Source of the DNA: Saxidomus purpurata
Lineage: Eukaryota > Mollusca > Bivalvia > Venerida > Veneridae
DNA length: 64,000 bases
Direction of reading: 5' to 3'
Assembly (NCBI GenBank): GCA_022818135.1
Contig: JAFMSR010000019.1
Coordinates: 3,949,357-4,013,356 of the forward strand
A program made the position numbers and the translations under genes. Shown here one piece after another: positions 1 to 9,253 of the stretch. How positions within the stretch are numbered: the first letter of the stretch is position 1; each line of letters begins with the position of its first letter. A model generated the notes under the pieces. The model was not told where the DNA came from. It saw only the letters and a list, made by a program, of their open reading frames with translations, and did not search any database.

Positions 1-207
1 GGACAATTCAGCGAATTAATTCTAATATCATTGTAAACACTGGAACCGTCTATTGTAAGGGTCTTAAAGTTTTGTCATATTACCGGTTAGATCTAGAGCT
101 CCTTAATTATAAAATATTTCCGTACATTTCTTCACTTTGGGTTAACAAAAACGTCCAAAGGTGCAAGCAAATACGGTTCAGTGAACATTGTTTATTTTAA
201 AATATAG
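1..207 (+). other. Intron or upstream part of the sushi-VWA gene
   Basis: AT-rich sequence before the first visible acceptor. No further exon could be supported. Confidence 0.4.
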
Positions 208-393
208 GATGCTTGGACCCCCCGGAGGTTGCTTACGGGTACCACGAACTAACATATAGTACAACAATTAATTCAAGCGTGTCGTATGTGTGCAATGACG
301 GGTTCAGTATGATTGGTTTAGAGTCTGTCACGTGCAAGTCGTTTGACCAACCACCTTATGCGCAGTGGACTAATCCGCCAACCTGCACTCTTG
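208..393 (+). CDS. Exon: sushi/CCP module 1
   Basis: After acceptor aatatag the phase-1 frame opens CLDPPEV and carries Y-V-C-N-D-G-F, V-T-C and W..PPTC, the four Cys and Trp of a CCP module. Donor gtaact; 186 nt, phase 1 at both ends. Confidence 0.85.
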
Positions 394-3300
394 GTAACTA
401 TATTGCAAAGTACAAATAAAACGAAATATTAGTACAACAAAATGATATAATGTTCAGCATTTAAAGCGATAATGTGAATTAAACAAAATTAGTATAAACA
501 TTTCATTCACAATCAAATGTTTTATTAATTTGCTTATTCACGTTTTAGAGAAAATCCGTTCTGTCCTCCATTTTATTAATATACCAATTGGAGCGATCGT
601 AACATGTTCAAAGTATTCTCGGTTTAACTGTAACGTCGTACCCACTAAGTAACCAATCATATTTTAGAATGCACTCATTTTGTCACGTGCAAGTTTTATT
701 TTAGCGTGTGGTCCCGTTCCTTCCGTCGAGAATGGCGAACATACAATTCCGGATAATTTCCTGCTCGGTTCAAACACTACATTTTCCTGCTTGAATGGAT
801 CATTAATGTCAGGGTCACCTGACGTCGTTTGCCAAGCGTCTGGCAACTGGAGTGAACTACCATATTGTGAACCCGGTAAATATTCGAGTGCTTGAAGTGT
901 ACTTAAAAGTAAACATTCGAAGTGTTGAAAACATATTCATCCGCGTAGAAATTATTGAAGGCACATTTTTATGTGATCACTGATTAAATAAATTCAAAGT
1001 CTGCATTTTTATTAAATTATAATATAATAATGTCATTAAAGCGTTTTATCTAGAATATCGCATTCGTTCTCGCCACAGGAGGGTTGCTTTTCCCAATAAA
1101 TATGACCGAAAATATCCGAAGAGTCATTGGTGTGATTTTGGTACTTTCTTTAGATTTCGGTAGTTTGTTTATATTTCTGTAGTTTGTCTGACTCCGCCGG
1201 ATATTCCAAAAATGATGCCAACAACCTATGTTTACAACGACACAACCAAGGTCACCTTTACCTGTGAGGAACACTACATACTCGTTGGAAATAGCACCCT
1301 GGAATGCATTTCCGGAAACTGGTCTAAACCGTACCCGTACTGTGGTAAGTTAGTACGTAAAATAATGTAAATAGAGTAATATTGGTAATGAAATTAATTT
1401 TCGCTTTTTTTCAAGAATTCCTTACTTCGCTGATTTGAAACTTTCGCGAAAGATTCATTTCACTTACTAGATGAGATCTATTATCAAAAAATAATCCTTT
1501 TGGGAGTTTGGAATTCGCGAATAAATATGTCTGCTAACAAATCACGAGATTTTTGTAACGCGAAATAGAATTTCATGGAAATAACTGATTATTGTTTGTC
1601 GATATTTTTAGAATGTGATTTCAAGCCCATAGATATTGTGTTTATAATCGACGGGTCTGGCAGCCTGGGACTTCACGGATTTCAACAAACGCTGAACTTT
1701 GTTGTAAACATGATAAAAAGGTGAGAATATATTCCAAAGCTTATGGTAAACTACATTGTCAATTCTATAACATGCACCAGACAAAACTTTCAGACAACGC
1801 TCTTTTAAATTTAAGATTTTACGCCGATATATAATAAAGAACGAGATATGCCTGTCGCCATATTTTCTTCAAACGTAAGTGCTTATAGTCCGGCTTAGAA
1901 TTTGAAATTCCTACGCATGCGTGGCGTGCGCGCGCATTCAAATAGTAAGCCTCAAGCAACTTCCGTTGGTTGAAAATTTGATAAACTTGATTTGTTGTAT
2001 ATAATACAATGCAGTTTAATTGTCATTTCTTTGTGGAAAGTCGTACAAGCCACCACACATAATGCCTTTGATTCTCGATATATCCATGGTAAAGCCCCAT
2101 GTAAGTGATGATTCAATCCACTGAAGAGGTGGCCCCACATCAGTGCGATAAACATAGTTTCATCACTTAACAACGTTCATGTTAGATATTTGATACAAAG
2201 ATTCTAATGCGCAAGTTTATGTGCCATAAAACACCATTCGTTCGTTCTTTCGCTCGTTCATTCATTGGATCCTGCATCACTGTAAAATTACCCTTCCCTT
2301 ACTATATTTACGTAATAAAAGCCAACTCATCGACCACGTGACTGTCACATTATTCTAAAGAAACGTATGATTAACCTAGGTTCCCGGTTGAGACAACGAA
2401 TTTTGGATTACTGGCTTTCTCGTCGGATGTATACAGACAGTTTTATCTGAATGAGTATGTAAACAACACGGAAGGGATGATTGAACGAATTCAAAACACA
2501 ACGTAAGTATGTAAATAATACAACGTAAGTATGTAAATAACGCAACGTAAGTATGTAAATAACTCAACGTCTGTATGTAAATAACACAACGTTAAGTATG
2601 TAAATAACGCAACGTAAGTATGTAAATAACGCAACGTAAGTATGTTAATAACACAACGCAATATGTAAATAACACAACGTCTGTATGTAAATAACGCAAC
2701 GTATGTATGCAAATAACGCAACGTCTGTATGAAAATAACACAACGTCTGTATGTAAATAACGCAACGTATGTATGTAAATAACAAAACGTCTGTATGTAA
2801 ATAACGCAACGTTAAGTATGTTAATAACACAAAGTTAGTATGTAAATAACATAGCGTAGAATGTAAATAACACAACGTTAAGTATGTACATAACACAACG
2901 TAGTATGTAAAGAACATAACGTAGAATGTAAATAACGCAACGTAAGTATGCAAATAACGCGACGTAAGTATGTAAAGAACAAAAAGTAAGTATGATAATA
3001 ACACAACGTGAGTATGTTAATAACACGACGTTTGTATGTAAAGAACACAACGTAGAATGTAAATAACACAACGTTAAGTATGTAAAGAACACAACGTAAG
3101 TATGTATATAACACGACGTTAGTATGGAAATAACACAGCGTAGAATGTAAATAACACAACGTTAAGTATGTCAATATCACAACGTACGTATGTATATAAC
3201 ACAACGTAGCAGTGTTAATAAAACAACACAACGCAAGTATGTAAATAACACAACGTTAAGTATGTAAATAACACAACGTAGTAGGTAAATAACACAATGT

Positions 3301-6033
3301 AGTATGTAAATAACTCAACGTGGTATGTAAATAACACAACGTTTTGTATGTAAATAACACAACGTAGAAGGTAAATAACACAACGTAGTATGTAAAGAAC
3401 ACAACGTAGTATGTAAATAACACAACGTTAAGTATGTAAATAACGCGACGTAAGTATGTAAAGAACACCACGTAAGTATGTAAATAACATAACGTAAGTA
3501 TGTTAATAACACGACGTTTGTATGTAAAGAACACAACGTAGAATATAAAAAACGCAACATAAGTATGCAAATAACGCGACGTAAGTATGTAAATAACACA
3601 ACGTAAGTATGCTAATAACACGACGTTTGTATGTAAAGAACACAACGTAGAACGTGAATAACGCGATGTTAGTATGTTAATAACGCGACGTAAGTATGTA
3701 AATAACACAACGTAAGTATGTAAATAACACATCGTAAGTATTTTAATAACACAACGTAAGTATGTTAATAACACAACGTAAGTATGTAAATAACACAATG
3801 TAAGTATGTTAATAACACGACGTTTGTATGTAAAGAACACAACGTAGAACGTAAATAACGCGACGTAAGTATGTAAAGAACACAACATAAGTATGCAAAT
3901 AACGCGACGTAAGTATGTAAATAACACAACTTAAGTATGTTAATAACACGACGTTTGTTTGTTAAGAACACAACGTAGAACGTTAATAACGTGACGTAAG
4001 TATGTAAAGAACACAACGTAAGTATGTAAATAACACAACGTAAGTATGTAAATAACACAACGTAAGTATGTAAATAACACAACGTAGCGATGTTAATAAC
4101 ACAACGTTGTTATACAGGTAACGCATCTTGTCTCATTAATCGTATTCAAACGAAAACGTAAATATGTTTTCAACAGTACTAAGGCATGTAAATTACACTA
4201 AGTAGATAAGTGTAAGTAACACAAAGTAGATATGTGTAAATAACACAAAGTAGATATGTGTAAATAACACAAAGTAGATATGTGTAAATAACACAAAGTA
4301 GATATGTGTAAATAACATACATGTGACGTAGATAATTTGTAACTCACTAAAGTATCCACTTTAAAATCATTATCACTACACTGTATAACATGTAGGTACC
4401 CAACTGGGAATACATACACATACATGGCTCTGACGTACGCACGACAACAAATGTTCCAAGAAAAGAACGGAATGCGACCGAACGTCACTCATACCGCCAT
4501 TATAGTCACCGACGGTAAGTGAGTTATCTCCCCTGATTAATCTCTGAAAGTGAGTTTGTCCTCTCGCTTTTATTGCTAAAAGAAAAATAAGAAAAAATCA
4601 TATGAATTGTTAGACAGATATGCTTAAAGTCCCAGGAACACATTTACAAGTAGCTCTTATTTTACCAAGAAAGATGTCTTAATGGCGGAAATGACATTTA
4701 TTTGTGCCAAAACATTCATAACTTTACTTTTTAAATCGATGTACATGTTAGAAATATAGAGCAGTATTTTTTTTCAATGATATTGCAAAGAATAAAAAAA
4801 GCTACCTGGCAACTCTTTTCCGTTAAAAAGCGACTTGAATACAAAAGAAATGAATATGTCAGCATTGTTTTAGAGTGAATAGAACAGGGCTCTATCGTTA
4901 ACCTATCAGTAAAATTTTACTATATCAGTAAATTCAAACAGATCCTGGGACTTTAAGAGTGATCCTGGGACTTTAAGAGTGATCCTTGGACTTTAAAAGT
5001 GATCCTGGGACTTTAAAGACAAGTGTAAGCCTTCCGTAATGCTTTGCCCAAGAGCATTACCGGTATCTTACTTAAAGAACGGAAGTGCCAGAAAGTAAAA
5101 TGATGATGTGCCGCCACAATGTTTAAAAATAAAACAAAACGTTCAGCGTTAACATGTAAGAAACAACCTGAAGAACGGAAATATTGCCGTAAATTCTTGA
5201 ACTGCAAAATCATTAAACCAACGGCCGCAGAATTCATTTCATCGCCCAGGTTAAATCCGAGGCAAATGGTCGTCGGCTGTTACATGTACAAGATCGGCAA
5301 GAAATGAACTCAGACTGGGTATTTTGGAAATGTTGAGGTCAAAAACACTACTTATTCAGAAGATGTTTACAATATATCAGATTTTTCAAAGAAATTAAGA
5401 TTTTTTTTAGAGTGACTGATATGTTTTGACCTAAGCGACTGGCAAACTTTCTTGCCGGGCCATGCCTGGTCACTGCGCCGGACGGATAAAACAAATTAAC
5501 CCTTACTCTATATATGTTATATTTCAGGTCAAAGTAATAACTTTAACGAGACGGTCCATCAAGCCCAGCTCCTGAAGGCGACGGGAGTGACTATCTATTC
5601 GGTCGGTGTCGGTCTCACAAACCATGACGAATTACAGCTCATGGCGTCAAGGCCAGAGTATGTTTTTACCGTCGACAACTATGCATCGATCGACCAAATC
5701 GCTGGACCACTTGCTGGAATCACCTGCTCGTGTGAGTTTACTAAATAATCACAACTAATGTATATACTATATGTTTATATTGGAACTACAAAAGCATTAA
5801 AATTTTGTTAAGCTTTATGATTTGGTAGCATATTATTTCAAATTTACAGATATACTAGACAGGACTTTATACTGAAACCTTTTTATCTTACAATATAATC
5901 AAAAATATGTTATCTATATACAGTTTGAAGAACTTAATTTTTTTACAAAAATCTGAGAGCGAGCACCTTTAAAACCTTATTTCTTTCAGCTTTACACGGA
6001 GCTTTGGACGATGATGAGTTGGCTTGGCAGTAG
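208..6033 (+). CDS. Sushi (CCP) x3 - VWA secreted/matrix protein, 3' part of gene, 8 exons
   Basis: Spliced exons are 208-393, 705-875, 1183-1344, 1612-1720, 2380-2502, 4396-4514, 5528-5731 and 5990-6033 (TAG stop). They give 371 visible residues; the first visible exon starts in phase 1, so the gene begins upstream of the window. Three sushi/CCP modules, one per exon, are followed by one complete VWA domain across four exons, with the MIDAS motif DGSGS, the Thr-containing NTYTYMAL segment and IIVTDG. VWA domains bind ligands through a divalent metal at MIDAS; CCP modules are known from complement regulators, adhesion proteins and matrix proteins. The combination suggests a secreted adhesion, matrix or recognition protein (inference). 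No transmembrane segment is seen at the C-terminus, which ends in a short acidic tail. AATAAA follows at 6103. Introns between modules are phase 1, as in exon-shuffled genes. Confidence 0.85.
705..875 (+). CDS. Exon: sushi/CCP module 2
   Basis: Frame CGPVPSVENGEH, with TFSCLNG, VVCQASGNW and LPYC. All four Cys and the Trp of a CCP module are present. Acceptor tttag, donor gtaaat; 171 nt, phase 1 at both ends. Confidence 0.85.
1183..1344 (+). CDS. Exon: sushi/CCP module 3
   Basis: Frame CLTPPDIPKMM, then VTFTCEEHY, LECISGNW and PYPYCG. Complete CCP Cys pattern. Acceptor ttctgtag, donor gtaagt; 162 nt, phase 1 at both ends. Confidence 0.87.
1612..1720 (+). CDS. Exon: VWA domain part 1 (MIDAS DxSxS)
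   Basis: Encodes CDFKPIDIVFIIDGSGS followed by LGLHGFQQTLNFVVNMI. The hydrophobic strand and DGSGS are the first metal-binding motif of a VWA domain. Enters in phase 1, leaves in phase 2 at donor gtgaga. Confidence 0.9.
2380..2502 (+). CDS. Exon: VWA domain part 2
   Basis: Encodes FPVETTNFGLLAFSSDVYRQ and then an Asn-rich turn with GMIERIQNT. Typical VWA second strand (GLLAFSS). Its donor gtaagtatgt is also the first unit of the 22-bp satellite filling the next intron, and the last exon bases (acacaac) belong to the repeat unit. Confidence 0.87.
2496..4105. repeat. 22-bp satellite built on a splice donor (about 70 units)
   Basis: Unit about 22 bp, consensus GTAAGTATGTAAATAACACA plus AC. Variants replace GTAAGT by GTTAAGT, GTCTGT or GTAGAAT. 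The array starts exactly at the donor of the exon ending at 2502 and fills most of the intron to the exon at 4396. Long minus-strand reading frames across it (CYLHTYV-type) are products of the repeat, not genes. Confidence 0.95.
4199..4322. repeat. 24-bp tandem repeat, about 5 units
   Basis: Unit AGTAGATATGTGTAAATAAC plus ACAA. It is related to the 22-bp satellite just upstream, with an inserted GA-rich stretch; probably a derived sub-array. Confidence 0.9.
4396..4514 (+). CDS. Exon: VWA domain part 3
   Basis: Encodes YPTGNTYTYMALTYARQQMF and later VTHTAIIVTDG. The Thr of the NTYT segment is the usual third MIDAS ligand and IIVTDG is the central VWA strand. Acceptor catgtag, donor gtaagt, phase 2 to phase 1. 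Confidence 0.88.
4623..5018. mobile_element. MITE with CTTAAAGTCCCAGGA ends; right end in 4 tandem copies
   Basis: The left end CTTAAAGTCCCAGGA at 4623 is inverted at the right as TCCTGGGACTTTAAG. The right end is repeated four times at 20-bp steps (4941, 4961, 4981, 5001). Related sequence lies at 18956-19150 and 46826-47072. No ORF; non-autonomous. Confidence 0.7.
5528..5731 (+). CDS. Exon: VWA domain part 4
   Basis: Encodes QSNNFNETVHQAQLLKATGV, then IYSVGVGLTNHDELQLMAS and a final helix with IDQIAGPLAGITC. This completes the VWA fold. Donor gtgagt, phase 1. Confidence 0.9.
5800..5974 (-). mobile_element. MITE fragment with CTGAGAGCGAGCA end
   Basis: The end motif ATCTGAGAGCGAGCACCTTT and its internal sequence match a family with copies at 16605, 25514, 35475, 49468, 52835 and 53454. 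It sits immediately upstream of the last sushi-VWA exon. Confidence 0.55.
5990..6033 (+). CDS. Last exon: short acidic C-terminus
   Basis: After acceptor ttctttcag the frame reads SLHGALDDDELAWQ and stops at TAG (6031-6033). A MITE end lies just upstream in the intron (to 5974). Confidence 0.75.
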
Positions 6034-6102
6034 ATTTTTATGAAATGCATTTGATACATCTTAAGTAGAATATACTAGATGTATAGATTTGTAAATTTAG
6101 CC

Positions 6103-6108
6103 AATAAA
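6103..6108 (+). promoter_or_regulatory. Polyadenylation signal AATAAA
   Basis: Canonical AATAAA 70 nt after the sushi-VWA stop codon. Confidence 0.6.
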
Positions 6109-6179
6109 GTAAATACAGAAAAAATCAATTACTCATGCTTTTTTAAAAATTAGAATTCCATGACTCTGGCATTGTTGTT

Positions 6180-6372
6180 ACAGGGTCCTTGGCCTCCCGG
6201 ATTTGAGGTCATGAGTGCAAGCCCTGTTACCTACCTCACTCTTTCTTTAAAAAGTTGGCAGTTTCTTACGATGGATGGGAATCTAAATACTGACTCGTTG
6301 ATGATAAGGTAAACTGCCCAACTGCAATTTACTGAAATACTTTTGAAATTTGGGTGAAACAGGGCAAGCGGG
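6180..6372 (+). mobile_element. SINE fragment (family of 19193-19392)
   Basis: The tail with GTTGGCAGTTTCTTACGATG and GGTAAACTGCCC matches the tRNA-derived SINE at 19193-19392; the 5' part is degraded. Confidence 0.55.
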
Positions 6373-6658
6373 AAATACACGGCAGAGAAATGGTGCGGTA
6401 CCCATAAAGTGAGATGCGGCGATTTATTCTTCCGAAATATACTCTTTATTTCGTATTTAGAAAAGTTATTTCCAGTTAATTTACCAAATATTGTTCCATT
6501 ATTACTAAATATTTTCGTAAAAAACAGGCACTCTCCCGACACTCGATATAACGAAATTCTATAATCATGTTATGCGTGTAAAGCACACCCCAAACGGTAC
6601 GACACTGAAATTAAAACGCAATAAATGAAATGTGAAATTCGAGATCGCGAATACTTCT

Positions 6659-8810
6659 TTAAAGGGGCACTCCCTACATCTAGTAGATTATATCATCGAA
6701 ACATAAATAATATGATCAACAAACGTAAAATGATAAATAAATACAATATTGAGGAACAATATGTATCGAAAAAAAAGCTTCATTTTAGCACAAATAATCA
6801 ACTTAGACGCCCTTTTTTAATAAATCGCATCCACCCATTAATTGTACAACAACAACTCTACGTATAGTATTGAATGATTTACGGTATTGCAGCATAACTC
6901 AAATCGCTGATTTTATCGATAATGACTGGAATACATAGATATACGGAAGCCCAATAGTGCCACTTTGTTTGTTTTTTGAATTGATTTTTTCAACATAATT
7001 AAGTTGAAAATTCAAGATAGTAAGTTGAATATTCAAGATACTAAGTTGAAAATTCAACTTACTAAGTTGAATATTCAACTTACTAAGTTGAATATTCAAG
7101 ATACTAAGTTGAAAATTCAACTTACTAAGTTGAATATTCAAGATACTAAGTTGAATATTCAAGATACTAAGTTGAAAATTCAACTTACTAAGTTGAATAT
7201 TCAAGATACTAAGTTGAAAATTCAACTTACTAAGTTGAAAATTCAACTTACTAAGTTGAATATTCAAGATACTAAGTTGAATATTCAAGATACTAAGTTG
7301 AAAATTCAACTTACTAAGTTGAATATTCAAGATACTAAGTTGAATATTCAACTTACTTAGTTGAATATTCAAGATACTAGTTGAATATTCAAGATACTAA
7401 GTTGAAAATTCAACTTACTAAGTTGAATATTCAAGATACTAAGTTGAATATTCAACTTACTAAGTTGAATATTCAAGATACTAGTTGAATATTCAAGATA
7501 CTAAGTTGAAAATTCAACTTACTAAGTTGAAAATTCAACTTACTAAGTTGAAAAATCAAGATACTTAGTTGAAAATTCAGATACTAAGTTGAAAATTCAA
7601 CTTAGTTAGTTGAATATTCAAGATACTAAGTTGAATATTCAACTTACTAAGTTGAATATTCAACTTACTATGTTAAATATTCAAGATACTAAGTTGAAAA
7701 TTCAACTTACTAAGTTGAATATTCAAGATTTAGTTGAAAATTCAAGATACTAAGTTGAAAATTCAACTTACTAAGTTGAAAATTCAAGTTACTGATTTTA
7801 GTACTTAGTATCTTGAATTTTCAACTTAGTAAGTTAAATTTTCAACTTAGTAAGTTGAATTTTCAACTTAGTATCTTGAATATTCAACTTAGTATCTTGA
7901 ATATTCAACTTAGTAAGTTGAATATTCAACTTAGTATCTTGAATTTTCAACTTAGTAAGTTGAATTTTCAACTTAGTATCTTGAATATTCAACTTAGTAT
8001 GTTGAATTTTCAACTTGGTATCTTGAATATTCAACTTAGTATCTTGAATATTCAACTTAGTAAGTTGAATATTCAACTTAGTATCTTGAATATTCAACTT
8101 AGTAAGTTGAATTTTCAACTTAGTATCTTGAATATTCAACTTAGTATCTTGAATTTTCAACTTAGTAAGTTGAATTTTCAACTTAGTAAGTTGAATTTTC
8201 AACTTAGTAAGTTGAATATTCAACTTAGTATCTTGAATATTCAACTTAGTAAGTTGAATTTTCAACTTAGTATCTTGAATATTCAACTTAGTATCTTGAA
8301 TTTTCAACTTAGTAAGTTGAATTTTCAACTTAGTAAGTTGAATTTTCAACTTAGTAAGTTGAATTTTCAACTTAGTATCTTGAATATTCAACTTAGTATC
8401 TTGAATTTTCAACTTAGTAAGTTGAATTTTCAACTTAGTATCTTGAATATTCAACTTAGTATCTTGAATATTCAACTTAGTAAGTTGAATATTCAACTTA
8501 GTATCTTGAATATTCAACATAGTAAGTTGAATTTTCAATTTAGTATCTTGAATATTCAACTTAGTATCTTGAATTTTCAACTTAGTAAGTTGAATTTTCA
8601 ACTTAGTAAGTTGATTTTCAACTTAGTATCTTGAATATTCAACTTAGTATCTTGAATTTTCAAAACAATTATGTTGAAAAAATCCATTTAAAAAAAACAA
8701 AGTGGCACTATTGGGCTTCCGTATAGATAAGTTATTATACTTCCAAATATTTTATTATTTATGTTTTGGAGGTTATTTAGTTTGACATCAGTTATAGAGT
8801 ATGTCCCGTT
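6659..8810. mobile_element. TTAA-ended MITE interrupted by a foldback element
   Basis: The flanks 6659-6941 and 8724-8810 together match intact copies at 24800-25177 and 52310-52702. Those copies begin TTAAAGGG and end CCYTTTAA with TTAA at both borders, as in piggyBac-type MITEs. This copy is split by the palindromic element at 6942-8723. Confidence 0.75.
6942..8723. mobile_element. Giant palindromic foldback element with 21-bp internal repeats
   Basis: It begins TACGGAAGCCCAATAGTGCC and ends with the inverse GGCACTATTGGGCTTCCGTA. TAGATA flanks both sides (6936-6941 and 8724-8729), a 6-bp target duplication. The left arm (to about 7790) is an array of 21-bp units around AAGTTGAATATTCAAGATAC; the right arm carries the reverse complement. 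The core TTGAATATTCAA is itself a perfect palindrome. Because 21 is divisible by 3, both strands stay open for up to 273 codons (NIQDTKL or LNIQLSI repeats); these are not genes. Confidence 0.9.
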
Positions 8811-9119
8811 ATCGAACAGCTTATTTGCAGATCTACTTAAATATGATTTTGAACTAGTTTGGTCCGGAAATACTTCTTTTACATGATCTTGTTTTTAATT
8901 CAATAAAATTACGTATATCGCCCCGGCCTCATGCAAATGGTGAAGGCAAATTAGACCCAATGAAATTAAAACGTACGTAACAGATGATTAACAACATGAA
9001 AGGAAGCTTGAATTACACGTCCTCCTCGGAAGTTATCGTTGAATTTCATACAGTCTAAAGTACACACGATAAATAATAAGAAGAGTATTCAAATTGTATC
9101 AGTATTTATGTTTATGAAT

Positions 9120-9253
9120 TTATTTGCCAAAGTCACACAGGCAGACTTCACATCCGTGATGATCTTTCTTGTATTTTGGCGGGTTTCCACAATCTAGAAG
9201 ACACTGCTGTTGCTGGCATCCGGTAAACTTTGCGGTAGTTGTCGTAAAATCCG
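9120..9253 (-). CDS. Mucin exon 8: C-terminal antistasin-like module and stop
   Basis: Encodes ADFTTTTAKFTGC, then CQQQQCLLDCGNPPKYKKDH followed by HGCEVCLCDFGK and TAA. The antistasin pattern C..C...C..(D)..GC..C.C is complete. On this strand AATAAA (9124-9119) overlaps the stop codon and could be the poly(A) signal. Confidence 0.85.

Noticed and set aside
2376..4082. Long minus-strand frames (CYLHTYVALFTYLR repeats, up to 223 codons)
   Set aside because: Translation of the 22-bp satellite. No splice sites or domain, and the plus strand holds a supported intron.
6899..8634. ORFs up to 273 codons on both strands (LNIQLSI and NIQDTKL repeats)
   Set aside because: A 21-bp period keeps all these frames open by arithmetic; the sequence is a foldback element.
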